A stretch of 64,000 nt of DNA from Dokdonia sp. Hel_I_53 (GCF_007827465.1 NZ_VISL01000001.1:315001-379000); one strand, 5' to 3'; counted from the stretch's first letter, positions 37,801 through 46,258 are shown. Notes: generated by a model from the letters alone, not told the origin. Program-made: numbers and translations.

Positions 37801-39322
37801 CTGGTTTCATAAAAAGCGCAGACATCATAGGCACATAAGTAAGACAAAGAATAATGGCACCTATCATTGCAAACCCAAAGGTGTATGCCATAGGTTTGAA
37901 CATTTTACCTTCTACACCTGTAAGAAAAAGTATGGGTGTAAAAACTATGAGAATAATGATTTGTCCAAAAAAAGCAGAACCCATCATTGTGCTTCCCGCT
38001 TCATAGGCTACTTTATCCATTATGTCTTGATTGAATTTTAACTTGCCAGACCTAATTCGTTTTTGGATCTCATACACCGTTCCTTCTATAATAATCACTG
38101 CACCATCTATGATGATTCCAAAATCAATAGCTCCCAAACTCATTAAGTTTGCCCATACATTAAACTGCTTCATCAGGATAAAGGCAAAAAGTAAGGACAG
38201 TGGTATGGTCGTGGCTGTTATGATTCCGCCTCTTAAACTACCCAGCAATAAAACAAGGGCAAAAATCACAATCAAGGCACCTTCTAGTAAATTGGTTTTA
38301 ACCGTATCTGTAGTTCGCGCAATTAGCTCGCTACGATCAATTATTGGGACGATGCTTAGTCCTTCTGGCAGGGATTTTTCAATTTCTGCCATACGATTCT
38401 TCACATTTTGAATGACTGCATTAGGATTAGAACCCTTAAGCATCATTATAATACCACCAACAGCTTCCTTACCGTCCTGTGTAAATGCACCATAACGCAC
38501 TTGATTCCCAAAATGGACACGCGTTGCCACATCTCCAATAGTTATAGGAACATTACCTTCATTAGTAATCGAGATATTCTTAATGTCCTCCAAAGAGCGA
38601 ATTAGACCTTCGCCTCTTATGAAATTTGACATTTTATTTTTTTCTATATAGGCGCCACCAGTATTGACATTGTTCATAGCAAGAGATTCATACACTTGTG
38701 AAATGCTGATGCCCATACTGTTTAACTTCTCTGGATCTACAGCAACCTCGTACTGTTTAATACTACCGCCATAAGAGTTAACTTCTACCACACCTTCCAG
38801 CAAAGTAAGTTGTCTTTTGATAACCCAGTCCTGCACGGTGCGCAGTTCCATAGGCGAATACTTAGTTTCAAAACCTTCTTCTGGTTTTATGGTGTATTCA
38901 TAAATTTGACCTAACCCAGTGGAAATAGGACCCATAGACGGACTTCCAAATTTTTCAGGAATGGATTCGCCCAATTCATTAAGTTTTTCCCCTACCAGCT
39001 GTCGAGGAAGATAAGTCCCCATATCGTCTTCAAAAACGATGGTTACTACAGAGAGTCCAAAACGTGAGATAGATCGTATTTCGGTAACGCCTGGCAAATT
39101 ACCCATAGATAATTCTACCGGATAGGTTACAAACTGCTCGATATCTTCCGTTCCCAGATTGGGCGATTGTGTGATGACCTGTACCTGGTTATTGGTAATA
39201 TCTGGCACAGATCCAAGATTTACTGTTGCCATAGACCAAATACCGACTCCTATAAGAGTTAAGGTAAACAAGCCAATAATAAATTTATTATTGATTGAAA
39301 AATCAATGATTTTATTAATCAT
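34877..39322 (-). CDS. czcA: CzcA-type RND permease fused to a CzcC/TolC-type outer-membrane factor
   Basis: This 1481-residue protein has an HME-RND permease at residues 1 to about 1045. It begins with INKIIDFSINNKFI, carries the proton-relay helix GAIDFGIIIDGAVIIIEG, and has RND motifs such as SISRFGLSVVTIVF and LDEGDLAMQALIRPGSS. A basic stretch and an internal signal-like hydrophobic segment (LTTILILGFMLGGTSWASA, about 1058-1077) precede a TolC-family domain (about 1100-1481). The pump uses the proton gradient to expel Zn, Co, Cd or Ni. For both parts to work, the internal segment must be cleaved or act as a membrane crossing. A palindrome at 35356 encodes LSRKR in the outer-membrane part. 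Confidence 0.93.
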   Translation of the reverse strand: MINKIIDFSINNKFIIGLFTLTLIGVGIWSMATVNLGSVPDITNNQVQVITQSPNLGTEDIEQFVTYPVELSMGNLPGVTEIRSISRFGLSVVTIVFEDDMGTYLPRQLVGEKLNELGESIPEKFGSPSMGPISTGLGQIYEYTIKPEEGFETKYSPMELRTVQDWVIKRQLTLLEGVVEVNSYGGSIKQYEVAVDPEKLNSMGISISQVYESLAMNNVNTGGAYIEKNKMSNFIRGEGLIRSLEDIKNISITNEGNVPITIGDVATRVHFGNQVRYGAFTQDGKEAVGGIIMMLKGSNPNAVIQNVKNRMAEIEKSLPEGLSIVPIIDRSELIARTTDTVKTNLLEGALIVIFALVLLLGSLRGGIITATTIPLSLLFAFILMKQFNVWANLMSLGAIDFGIIIDGAVIIIEGTVYEIQKRIRSGKLKFNQDIMDKVAYEAGSTMMGSAFFGQIIILIVFTPILFLTGVEGKMFKPMAYTFGFAMIGAIILCLTYVPMMSALFMKPVQNTKNWFGRFERWLEKISDKIIGAVHSAYMPLLKGALKLKLIVLSAAAVLLVIAGFIFSNMGGEFVPQLDEGDLAMQALIRPGSSLSESIEVSKKIENILLDNFPEIKTVTARIGVADIPTDPMPMDIADMYIILNKDMDDWTTASTKEGLIDAIRDKLNEELVGVNLVFTQPVELRFNELLEGVREDIAVKLYGEDLEVLSKKVQEMAAIIQTVPGAGDVSAERTAGLPQMTVKFRRDKMAQYGLDIQKVNDYISTAFAGGTAGVIFEGEKRFDLVVRFDESHRKSIDDLRNMYIDLKDGNQVPIIEIAEIEYVPGPMQISRDNTYRRTYVGVNARGRDVESVVKDIQKRLDEELDLPSGYYITYGGEFENLQSAKDRLIIVVPIALFLIFILLYFALKSFSQSLMIYIAIPLAAIGGVFALWLRDMPFSISAGVGFIVLFGVAVLNGLVLINRFNSLKEEGVVSIKDRIFKGTKERIRPIMLTATTDIFGFLPMAFSTSAGAEVQQPLATVVIGGMLTATLLTLVVLPVLYTFIEKRRERKDQKKIGSFNTQALTTILILGFMLGGTSWASAQRAVEEKAKQSQAPLQDSIVQDSIIPITLSRAVEIAKENYPVLKTSQLEIERQNALTGNAYDFGNTQVFTGGEEVANGQGIYTLIGIGQQNIDLLGIGAKERLQQQRIELAQTAFDLSKILVEREVKKAWSEGFQAKKKFLLYRELDSIYNQFAQSVELNYEVEAISRLEYDAARNQALRVNNKFQQAETDYLIALQKLNLWLTPDTMYTVTDELEADEISISETVEILNDHPELSLSRKRIDEAQASYDAARVNLLPKFNLQGGLQRVNGDSGFYTYQVGITVPLFSGPDRSRAKAAKLDTQIAETDAAYKQRELQSQYTQAMQNYVRWRDTWFFYKTEALPLAIDQRKGALLAYKEGALDYAAFTQIIRDAIQTEMDALDALDNYLKALFELQYFQN
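35356..35369. repeat. Dispersed palindrome inside the TolC part of the CzcA-CzcC fusion, read as LSRKR
   Basis: Exact copy within HPELSLSRKRIDEAQ, at the start of a TolC helix. Confidence 0.95.
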
Positions 39323-39360
39323 TTAATTGTGGTATTAATTCAGTTAATAAATGGGTGTAC

Positions 39361-39374
39361 GCTTTCGCGAAAGC
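39361..39374. repeat. Dispersed palindrome, intergenic upstream of CzcA fusion
   Basis: Exact copy 38 bases before the CzcA start and 66 bases after the small His/Cys-rich gene stop, inside the transcription unit. Confidence 0.95.
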
Positions 39375-39440
39375 GAAAACAAATAATATCTCCCAAAGGG
39401 AAACATTACAACAGGATATAGCTATCCTATAAAAACTGAA

Positions 39441-39758
39441 TTATGCCCGTGGTGGTTGTAATAGGGAAAGGGAAATATCCTTGCCTATACTGTCAAAATA
39501 AACCGTAGAAAGTTTATAGTCTGCTGGATGGTAAAGGTCTAAGATATTTAACCCAAAATCCAACGTGTGAACGTGACAGCAGTGACAATGACAAAAAGGA
39601 GAACACATATCAAGTAGATTGTGGTCGTGATCGCCTGTATCACTTTGTGAAAATTCTATTTGCGTGCTATCCTCAGAAGAGTCAACATTTGCATCACTGC
39701 AAGGCGCAAAATTAAGCGCAAGCAGATAAAATGAGAATATGAGCGTAAAGATTTTCAC
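39441..39758 (-). CDS. Small secreted His/Cys-rich protein (DUF6660-like), head of the Zn-type module
   Basis: This 105-residue protein has a signal peptide (IFTLIFSFYLLALNFAPC). A compact metal-binding cluster CSPFCHCHCCHVH lies at about residues 52-64, flanked by DHDHN. It resembles the DUF6660 family seen at the start of Bacteroidetes metal-efflux operons, from memory. It is the first gene of the CzcA-CzcB-CDF-Fur-ATPase run. It may bind metal in the periplasm and feed or signal the pump, which is inference from the cysteine/histidine cluster and position. Confidence 0.75.
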   Translation of the reverse strand: MKIFTLIFSFYLLALNFAPCSDANVDSSEDSTQIEFSQSDTGDHDHNLLDMCSPFCHCHCCHVHTLDFGLNILDLYHPADYKLSTVYFDSIGKDISLSLLQPPRA

Positions 39759-39804
39759 AATACAAAGATAACAGAATTATAATGCAACTGGTGTGCAAAG
39801 GTTT

Positions 39805-41547
39805 TTATTTGATTTCCTCAATCACACTACCACAAGTAAGCATTGCATCGCCATAATAGGGATTGCGTATATCCTTCTCAGCACTTAGCCAAACTGCGCC
39901 TTTATTATTATTTGCCATTGGGCATTTCTGAACATATAGCATCGCATCAGTTCCATTTATATTCATCGCAATGGGCACCATATTTTCATTTAATATCACA
40001 AAATGGTCACGTTGATTTTCCAGATTGTCATTCGCTGAAATGGCATCGAGCATTTCGACACTTTTCTTGATATGTGATTGTTCCATACTACCGAGACTTT
40101 TAATATCTGCGGACTTTAAGGATACTGATGTCGCTTTCGCGAAAGCGGAAACCTGATTTGCATCGCTCGCTACCAAAGCATCTTTCATCTGTAAATAAGG
40201 CTTGAGCGCTTGTTTAAATTGCCTTTGAAAATTCTCTGAAAATTCCATTTCCATTTCAGACATTGGCATCATAGCATCCTCTTTCTTTCCCTGATTCATC
40301 ATAGAGTTTTTGCCTTGTAGCTGTGCTGCTGCGTCTACCGTAAAGGTTCCGTTGGTCACAATCTCATCGCCATTTTGTAAGCCCTCTGTTACAGCATAAT
40401 TTTCGCCATTACGATTTCCGATGGTTACTTCACGCATTTCAAAAACGGGTTCGTTGGGATTGGTTTTTATATAGACCAATGAGCGTTCGCCTGTCCACAT
40501 TACGGCACTTGCAGGAACTGTTATCACTTCGTTAGTCATCATCATTTCCCCTTTGAGCTTACCCGTTACAAACATTCCTGGTTTAAAGAGGTCATCTGTA
40601 TTTTTTAGTGTTGCTCTTACGGTAACCGTTCTCGTTGCATTGTTTAGTATGGGGTCAATAAAAGAAACCGTGGCGTCAAATTCTTTATTGGCGTAGGCAT
40701 TGGTTACTACCTTTATTTTCTGACCTACTTTTAAATCTGAAATTTGATTTTCATAGGCATCAAATTCTGCCCAGACCGAATTCAAATTGCTTACTTTCAA
40801 AATGGGCTGACCTTGTTTTACATAGTCGCCTTCACGTGCCATCACTTCTGAAACAGTACCTGAAACGCTCGCATAGACAGGAAAGTTATCGCGTACTTTT
40901 CCTGAAGTTTCAATCGCATTAATTTGGGCTTCTGAAAGTTTCCATAGTTTCAATTTGTTGCGTACAGCTTTATACAATTCAGGCTGCGATTCTTTCAATG
41001 AAGCTGTTGTGAGCAATTCTTGTTGTGCAGCGACCAGATTTGGCGCATAAATGGTGGCTAGCAATTGACCACGATTTACTTTTTGACCTTCATAATTGAC
41101 ATTCAGACGCTCGATACGCCCATCAAAATAGCTTGCTTGTACGGCATTGTTTTCTTCGTTGGTGGCGATTTTGCCAGAAAGCGAAATCATTCCATCGTCT
41201 TCAGACATAGTGCCATTACCCACAATAGTAGTTTGAATGTTGGCCAGTGCCATTGCGTTCTCTGTCATTTTAATCTCATTAACTGCAAGACCATCTGCAC
41301 CAGATTCAGCAGGTATCAAGTCCATTCCACATATAGGGCAGTCGCCTGGTTCGGGCTGCATAATCTGTGGGTGCATTGAGCAGGTCCACATTTGGTTTGG
41401 CGACTCGCCAGAATGGTCGTGGGTATCTGACATTTCAGAAACGTCCTTGTTTGCATTTGCTTCACTACCGGAATTACCAAAAATAAGCCAGCCTGCCAGT
41501 AGTCCCACGATTACTGCAATTCCTATATATAAAATGTTCTTATTCAT
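39805..41547 (-). CDS. cusB: CusB-like periplasmic adaptor with N-terminal metal-binding and C-terminal DUF3347 domains
   Basis: This 580-residue adaptor has an N-terminal membrane anchor (ILYIGIAVIVGLLAGWLIF). Next is a heavy-metal-binding domain MWTCSMHPQIMQPEPGDC with PICGMDL, then the fusion-protein core (GRIERLNVNYEGQKVNRGQ, PVYASVSGTVSEVMAREGDY, VPASAVMWTGERSLVYI), and a DUF3347 domain at about 440-580 ending WLSAEKDIRNPYYG, MLTCGSVIEEI. I chose ATG at 41547 (MNKNILY), just after the upstream stop; an earlier ATG at 41574 overlaps the DUF305 gene. It serves the Cu/Ag RND pump, although cusA lies about 11 kb away. A palindrome at 40133 encodes AFAKA in DUF3347. Confidence 0.92.
   Translation of the reverse strand: MNKNILYIGIAVIVGLLAGWLIFGNSGSEANANKDVSEMSDTHDHSGESPNQMWTCSMHPQIMQPEPGDCPICGMDLIPAESGADGLAVNEIKMTENAMALANIQTTIVGNGTMSEDDGMISLSGKIATNEENNAVQASYFDGRIERLNVNYEGQKVNRGQLLATIYAPNLVAAQQELLTTASLKESQPELYKAVRNKLKLWKLSEAQINAIETSGKVRDNFPVYASVSGTVSEVMAREGDYVKQGQPILKVSNLNSVWAEFDAYENQISDLKVGQKIKVVTNAYANKEFDATVSFIDPILNNATRTVTVRATLKNTDDLFKPGMFVTGKLKGEMMMTNEVITVPASAVMWTGERSLVYIKTNPNEPVFEMREVTIGNRNGENYAVTEGLQNGDEIVTNGTFTVDAAAQLQGKNSMMNQGKKEDAMMPMSEMEMEFSENFQRQFKQALKPYLQMKDALVASDANQVSAFAKATSVSLKSADIKSLGSMEQSHIKKSVEMLDAISANDNLENQRDHFVILNENMVPIAMNINGTDAMLYVQKCPMANNNKGAVWLSAEKDIRNPYYGDAMLTCGSVIEEIK
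40133..40146. repeat. Dispersed palindrome inside cusB DUF3347 domain, read as AFAKA
   Basis: Exact copy within NQVSAFAKATSVSLK. Confidence 0.95.
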
Positions 41548-41548
41548 A

Positions 41549-42037
41549 CTATTTTTTGTTTTGTAAACGTTCAATCATTGCATTCATCTCTTCAATCTCC
41601 TTACGTTGTGCTTTGATAATCTCCTCTGCAAGTTTTTTTACTTCTGGATCTTGTATATCTGCACGCTCACTTGTCAGTATTGCTATTGAATGGTGTGGTA
41701 TCATTGCTTTCATCCAGAGTATATCGCCTACGGTAGATTTTTGCTCACGCACTAATCCTAAAGCTCCAAGAAACAACACAACACTACCTACTAGAATAGC
41801 TATATTCTTCTTCTTATTTTTATACATATTAAGCATAAATAATAGCATTATTACAGCCATAGTAGAAATACCTAAACAGACCATATAAAATCGAGTAAGA
41901 CTAAATCTTACGTGATCAAATTCATAAGTATTTAAATACATTGTAATGTACATTGCTATAAATGATGCTCCCAGCATCAAGAAAAACTTAGTGTACTGGC
42001 TCATTCCTTCTTTGTTGTTGTGTTCGTTTGAATTCAT
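41549..42037 (-). CDS. DUF305 membrane-anchored protein
   Basis: This 162-residue protein has three hydrophobic segments: FFLMLGASFIAMYITMYL, YMVCLGISTMAVIMLLFML and IAILVGSVVLFLGALGL. A DUF305 C-terminal part follows, carrying WMKAMIPHHSIAILTSERA and a helical tail. The MIPHHSxAI motif defines the family and probably binds metal through the paired histidines. DUF305 proteins are common in copper-resistance regions. It sits directly upstream of cusB and downstream of the PepSY gene. Confidence 0.88.
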   Translation of the reverse strand: MNSNEHNNKEGMSQYTKFFLMLGASFIAMYITMYLNTYEFDHVRFSLTRFYMVCLGISTMAVIMLLFMLNMYKNKKKNIAILVGSVVLFLGALGLVREQKSTVGDILWMKAMIPHHSIAILTSERADIQDPEVKKLAEEIIKAQRKEIEEMNAMIERLQNKK

Positions 42038-42057
42038 AATAGTTTATTTTAAAGTAA

Positions 42058-42768
42058 TTATTTACGTTTTGTTTTAATGATTTTTTTAATTGTGGGTGAA
42101 CTTGTGTACCAAAGTAGAAATCCACTTAACACCGTTATCAAGCCTAAAAGCGAAAAAGCCCTTAGCACAATTGTATTAAAATTGTCTCGACCTTGATAGT
42201 CCATAGTATGCGTCATCCAAAGAAAATCGAACCAACGCCAATCGCGATGACGTACGGTTTGAAAAGCTCCATTCTCAATCGCCACATAGGCTTTTAAATT
42301 TTCATCGGTTTTATATGAAATCTCATAAGCCGGTAATGGTCTTCCACGGTACTCGTGGTGGTCGCCTACAGATTCAATCCGTTGTATTTGGTCAAATTCT
42401 AAATCGGCCAACATATAGCGTTCTGCTACTTTGATTGCTTCTTGTTCTGTGAGTTCCTTTTTCTTTGTTCCTGTAAGTGCATTGTAAAGCACAGTCTCAT
42501 TAATCCAATAATAGGGCGCATCCGCTATTTCAAGTAATTCTAATGATTGAATCGGTTCCTGAATATTTAGTTGAGAACTTCCCAGTAAATCTGAAAATGC
42601 AGTTTGTTCAGGAATCTCTTTTTTGAAATGGTCGCCGTGAATCTCATCAATATCTGTCCAGCTGAAATACATTCCACTAATTGTCCACATCAAGAACTGA
42701 ATACCTAAAAAGATACCCAGATAGCGATGCGCTTTTCTTATTTTAAGTGCTGTTTTTCTTTTGACCAT
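42058..42768 (-). CDS. PepSY-domain membrane protein
   Basis: This 236-residue protein has an N-terminal helix IRKAHRYLGIFLGIQFLMWTISG, two PepSY-like periplasmic units (TEQEAIKVAERYMLADLEFD and YRGRPLPAYEISYKTDENLKAYVA) and a C-terminal helix LRAFSLLGLITVLSGFLLWY. PepSY proteins in metal islands often act with reductases or as metal-handling membrane proteins. ATG at 42768 (MVKRKTALK) follows the DUF2911 stop by four bases; the earlier ATG at 42798 overlaps that gene. Confidence 0.82.
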   Translation of the reverse strand: MVKRKTALKIRKAHRYLGIFLGIQFLMWTISGMYFSWTDIDEIHGDHFKKEIPEQTAFSDLLGSSQLNIQEPIQSLELLEIADAPYYWINETVLYNALTGTKKKELTEQEAIKVAERYMLADLEFDQIQRIESVGDHHEYRGRPLPAYEISYKTDENLKAYVAIENGAFQTVRHRDWRWFDFLWMTHTMDYQGRDNFNTIVLRAFSLLGLITVLSGFLLWYTSSPTIKKIIKTKRK

Positions 42769-42772
42769 TTTA

Positions 42773-43357
42773 TTATACTTCAAAAGGAAATTCAACAAGA
42801 ACCTTTTCCCAACTCAAGCTAATTGTTCCTGAATCATTGGTAGTCTTTGTTACCTTGTATTCTAAATGTTCCTTGATTTCTTCGGAAATTTTTGGGGTTA
42901 CTTTAAATCTCATCACATCATCTTTCTCATTATATTCATCTTTACCGTGCTGGTTCCAGTTGGAATTAAAAATAATTGTCCATTCCTCTTGATTCGGAAT
43001 AACAAAGAACCCGTATTTCCCTGCCTTCAACTCTTTACCATCAATGGTCAAATCCTTATTGGTTTCTATCCAAGTGGCCATATGTGCGCCCGCTTGCCAA
43101 ACGGTATTATAAGGAAGTAAACCGCCAAAAATGATACGTTTACGAACTCCTGGGGATGAATAATCAATATGAATATGCGCATCGCCCACCATCGCCATTG
43201 CGCTTGTATGCGGACTCAATGGTTTTTTCTTAGCAGGTTCTGCACTTGTTGAATTTTGCTCTGTTTTTTCGGTAATGGGCAATTCTTGTGCTTCCTTTGA
43301 AGTTTCTTTACAAGAAGCTAAAAGGATAATACATAATAGAATAATACTGTTTTTCAT
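42773..43357 (-). CDS. DUF2911 lipoprotein
   Basis: This 194-residue protein has lipobox ILLASC (Cys near 16). The DUF2911 core is recognised from AHIHIDYSSPGVRKRIIFGG, LPYNTVWQAGAHMATWIETN, LKAGKYGFFVIPNQEEWTII and a late beta strand region. The family function is unknown; members occur widely as secreted Bacteroidetes proteins, often in copper islands. It is cotranscribed with CopA upstream (13-base gap) and PepSY downstream. Confidence 0.85.
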   Translation of the reverse strand: MKNSIILLCIILLASCKETSKEAQELPITEKTEQNSTSAEPAKKKPLSPHTSAMAMVGDAHIHIDYSSPGVRKRIIFGGLLPYNTVWQAGAHMATWIETNKDLTIDGKELKAGKYGFFVIPNQEEWTIIFNSNWNQHGKDEYNEKDDVMRFKVTPKISEEIKEHLEYKVTKTTNDSGTISLSWEKVLVEFPFEV

Positions 43358-43370
43358 TATATAGGATGGT

Positions 43371-45884
43371 TTAGTTAATTGATTTTGTTCTGAGTCTAAG
43401 TGCGTTTGCTATTACAGAAACTGAACTAAAACTCATTGCCAAAGCCGCAATCATAGGCGATAATAGAATTCCGAAAATTGGGAATAATACACCTGCCGCA
43501 ATCGGTACACCCAGCGTGTTGTATATCATAGCAAAAAATAGATTTTGTTTTATGTTACGCATAACTTTGTGGCTAAGGTTTCTTGCTTTCACGATACCGT
43601 GCAAATCGCCTTTTACAAGCGTAATCATCGCACTTTCAATAGCGACATCGGTTCCTGTACCCATTGCGATACCTACATCACTTTTTGCGAGTGCTGGTGC
43701 GTCATTGATACCATCGCCCGCCATTGCGACCACTTTACCCTGTTCCTGTAATTTTTTGACTTCTTCTAACTTGTTTTCCGGTAACATTCCCGCTTTGAAG
43801 TCGGCGAGATTGAGTTCGCTGGCTACTGCTTGGGCGGTGTCGTGATTATCTCCAGTGAGCATTATTACTTCAATGCCCTTATCCTGTAACTCTTTGATTG
43901 CCTTGGCACTCGTTTCTTTTATTTTATCGCCAATAACCACATAGCCTGAAACTTCGCCATCAATGGATAAATACGAAACCGTTTTTCCCTGTTTCTGAAA
44001 AGACTGTGCTTCGCTCTCCATTTCAGATGATAGCTTGGCATTGGCGTACTCCATCATTTTGGCATTTCCTAAATCGAGCTTCTTGCCATCAACTGTTCCT
44101 TCCACACCTTTTCCTGTAATTGCACTAAAGTTTTCGGTTTTTGATATTTCGACATTCTGCTCTTTTCCATATTTCACGGTAGCTTCGGCAAGGGGATGCT
44201 CACTGGAACTGTTTAGGGATGCGATAAGATGTAGAATTTCGCTTTCGCGAAAGCGAGATTCATCAAACGACCCAACTTTCTCAACCGTAGGTTTTCCTTC
44301 GGTAATGGTTCCGGTCTTATCTACGATAAGGGTGTCCACTTTGTCCATTTTCTCTAAGGCTTCGGCATTTTTAATCAAGACACCATTTTGTGCTCCTTTA
44401 CCAACACCTACCATAACGGACATAGGCGTTGCCAATCCCAATGCGCAAGGACAGGCAATAATCAATACGGCAATGGCATTTACCAACGCATAAACATAAG
44501 CTGGCTCTGGACCCCATATTGCCCAGACAATGAAAGTGATGACCGCAATGATAACCACTACAGGTACAAAATATCCTGAAACGGTATCTGCCAATTTCTG
44601 GATAGGGGCGCGACTGCGACTGGCATCGTTTACCATATGTATGATTTGGGAAAGCAAGGTGTCGCTACCTACTTTTTCGGCTTCCATCAAGAAAGACTGG
44701 TTCCCGTTAATGGTACCGCTACTCACTTTATCATTTACATATTTATTAACTGGAATAGGCTCTCCCGAAATCATTGATTCATCTACTGTAGTTTCTCCTT
44801 CGATAATTTTGCCATCCACAGGAATTTTATCTCCTGGCTTCACACGTAGTATATCTCCTTTTTCAATCTGGTCTATGGAAACTTCTTCTTCATTTCCATC
44901 AACTACGCGTACAGCTTTGTTGGGTGCAAGTTTTAATAATTCTTTGACTGCTGAATTAGTTTTGCTATGCGCACGGGCTTCCAAAACTTGACCCATCAAT
45001 ACCAGCGTTAGAATAACAGTAGCGGCTTCAAAATACACGTGAACCGCACCAGATTCTGTTTTAAACTGTTCTGGAAAAAAGTCTGGAAACAGCATCCCAA
45101 AAACACTAAAGAGCCACGCCACGCCTGCACCTATACCGATTAAGGTGAACATATTGAGATTCCACGTTTTGATACTTCGGTAGGCACGTTCAAAGAACAT
45201 CCAAGTGGCATAAAACACTACTGGAATGGAAAGGCCAAATTGAATCCAGTTCCACCATTTCTGTTCCATTACATCGTATAGCGGATTGTTTGGAATCATC
45301 TCACTCATAGCGATTAAGAAAATAGGAAGCGTAAAAGCTACCGCTATCCAAAATTTCTTAATCAACTTATTATATGTTTTCTCTTCGGCAGATAAATCAG
45401 GTTCCATCGGCACTAAATCCATTCCGCAAATTGGACAAGCTCCAGATTCATCCTTGATGACTTCTGGATGCATAGGGCACGTCCATTGCTCTGAAGTCGT
45501 TGCTGACAAATTTTGCTCTTCGACTAAATCCATTCCGCAGACTGGGCAGTCGCCTGGCTTGTCGTAGGTTTTATCTCCTTCACAATGCATTGGGCAATAG
45601 AAAGTTCCTCTAACTTTCCCATTAGGTTTTTGCATTTTCGCGGAAGCGGAATCATCTTTATGATGATGCTCGCCTGATTTGTGAATACTGTACGTACCGC
45701 CATCTTCTTTCAATGCTTTCTGAAATGTTTCGATAGAAATATGAGATTCCATTTCGATGGTCGCCTCTTCTTTTTCTAAATTAACCGAAGCATTGGTCAC
45801 ACCTTTCACTTTTGAAAGTGTCTGCTCAACGTGATTTCGGCAACCGTTGCAGGTCATTCCTTGTATTTGATAGGTGTGTTTCAT
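43371..45884 (-). CDS. copA: Copper-exporting P1B-type ATPase with HMA and two heavy-metal-binding domains
   Basis: This 837-residue copper exporter starts with an HMA domain (GMTCNGCRNHVEQTL). Two short heavy-metal-binding units follow (YCPMHCEGDKTYDKPGDCPV and WTCPMHPEVIKDESGACPIC, each ending CGMDL). The catalytic core contains GEPIPV (actuator SGEP), IACPCALGLATP, DKTGTITEG, SSEHPLAEAT, MLTGDNHDTA and GDGINDAPALA, ending in the Cu-type helix 8 region. CPCALGLATP plus the HMA domain fits Cu(I) class. A palindrome at 44241 encodes RFRES before the HP motif, and a decayed copy lies at 45634 between the HMA domain and the first CxxC unit. Confidence 0.95.
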   Translation of the reverse strand: MKHTYQIQGMTCNGCRNHVEQTLSKVKGVTNASVNLEKEEATIEMESHISIETFQKALKEDGGTYSIHKSGEHHHKDDSASAKMQKPNGKVRGTFYCPMHCEGDKTYDKPGDCPVCGMDLVEEQNLSATTSEQWTCPMHPEVIKDESGACPICGMDLVPMEPDLSAEEKTYNKLIKKFWIAVAFTLPIFLIAMSEMIPNNPLYDVMEQKWWNWIQFGLSIPVVFYATWMFFERAYRSIKTWNLNMFTLIGIGAGVAWLFSVFGMLFPDFFPEQFKTESGAVHVYFEAATVILTLVLMGQVLEARAHSKTNSAVKELLKLAPNKAVRVVDGNEEEVSIDQIEKGDILRVKPGDKIPVDGKIIEGETTVDESMISGEPIPVNKYVNDKVSSGTINGNQSFLMEAEKVGSDTLLSQIIHMVNDASRSRAPIQKLADTVSGYFVPVVVIIAVITFIVWAIWGPEPAYVYALVNAIAVLIIACPCALGLATPMSVMVGVGKGAQNGVLIKNAEALEKMDKVDTLIVDKTGTITEGKPTVEKVGSFDESRFRESEILHLIASLNSSSEHPLAEATVKYGKEQNVEISKTENFSAITGKGVEGTVDGKKLDLGNAKMMEYANAKLSSEMESEAQSFQKQGKTVSYLSIDGEVSGYVVIGDKIKETSAKAIKELQDKGIEVIMLTGDNHDTAQAVASELNLADFKAGMLPENKLEEVKKLQEQGKVVAMAGDGINDAPALAKSDVGIAMGTGTDVAIESAMITLVKGDLHGIVKARNLSHKVMRNIKQNLFFAMIYNTLGVPIAAGVLFPIFGILLSPMIAALAMSFSSVSVIANALRLRTKSIN
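44241..44254. repeat. Dispersed palindrome inside copA, read as RFRES
   Basis: Exact copy within FDESRFRESEILH, sixteen residues before the end of the SEHP motif. Its position is homologous to the copy in the Zn-type ATPase but one base out of register. Confidence 0.95.
45634..45647. repeat. Decayed palindrome in copA linker
   Basis: ATTTTCGCGGAAGC differs from the consensus at three positions; it is read as SASAKM on the minus strand. It is possibly an eroded copy. Confidence 0.4.
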
Positions 45885-45885
45885 T

Positions 45886-46179
45886 TTATCTTAATTTTTT
45901 TCGCATTGATTCGGAAATATTTTCTGCATAGACGCCATAGGCATCGACCAATAATCCCTTCATCCCATTTTTTGATGAAATAGCATACAGAACGCTGTTG
46001 TCATCAGTACTGCTCATTCCTTCAAAGCGATGCATCTCATCTACATCAAAATCTTCTGGATGTAATTTTAGCTTTAGCGCATTACATTCAATGTGTCCCG
46101 AACATAAATTAAAATCATTTGTATAACCTTGCTCTTGCAAATAAGTCATTGTTTCAGAAAGCGTATCAAAAGTTTGCAT
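45886..46179 (-). CDS. Small conserved Bacteroidetes protein in copper cluster
   Basis: This 97-residue soluble protein has no signal peptide, with DTLSETMTYLQEQGY, NDFNLCSGHIECNALKL, HPEDFDVDEMHRFEGMS and VLYAISSKNGMKGLLVDAYG. From memory, similar proteins in Flavobacteriaceae carry the label phosphoribosylpyrophosphate synthetase, which its size makes implausible. Two cysteines and a histidine (LCSGHIEC) could bind metal. It lies one base upstream of copA, so a link with copper export is plausible but unproven. Confidence 0.75.
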   Translation of the reverse strand: MQTFDTLSETMTYLQEQGYTNDFNLCSGHIECNALKLKLHPEDFDVDEMHRFEGMSSTDDNSVLYAISSKNGMKGLLVDAYGVYAENISESMRKKLR

Positions 46180-46258
46180 AAATGCTTTAGAGTTTTAGGG
46201 ATTTATTAATGCTATATTTAATTCTCAATTCATATAATCATAACAAAAGAGCATTATA

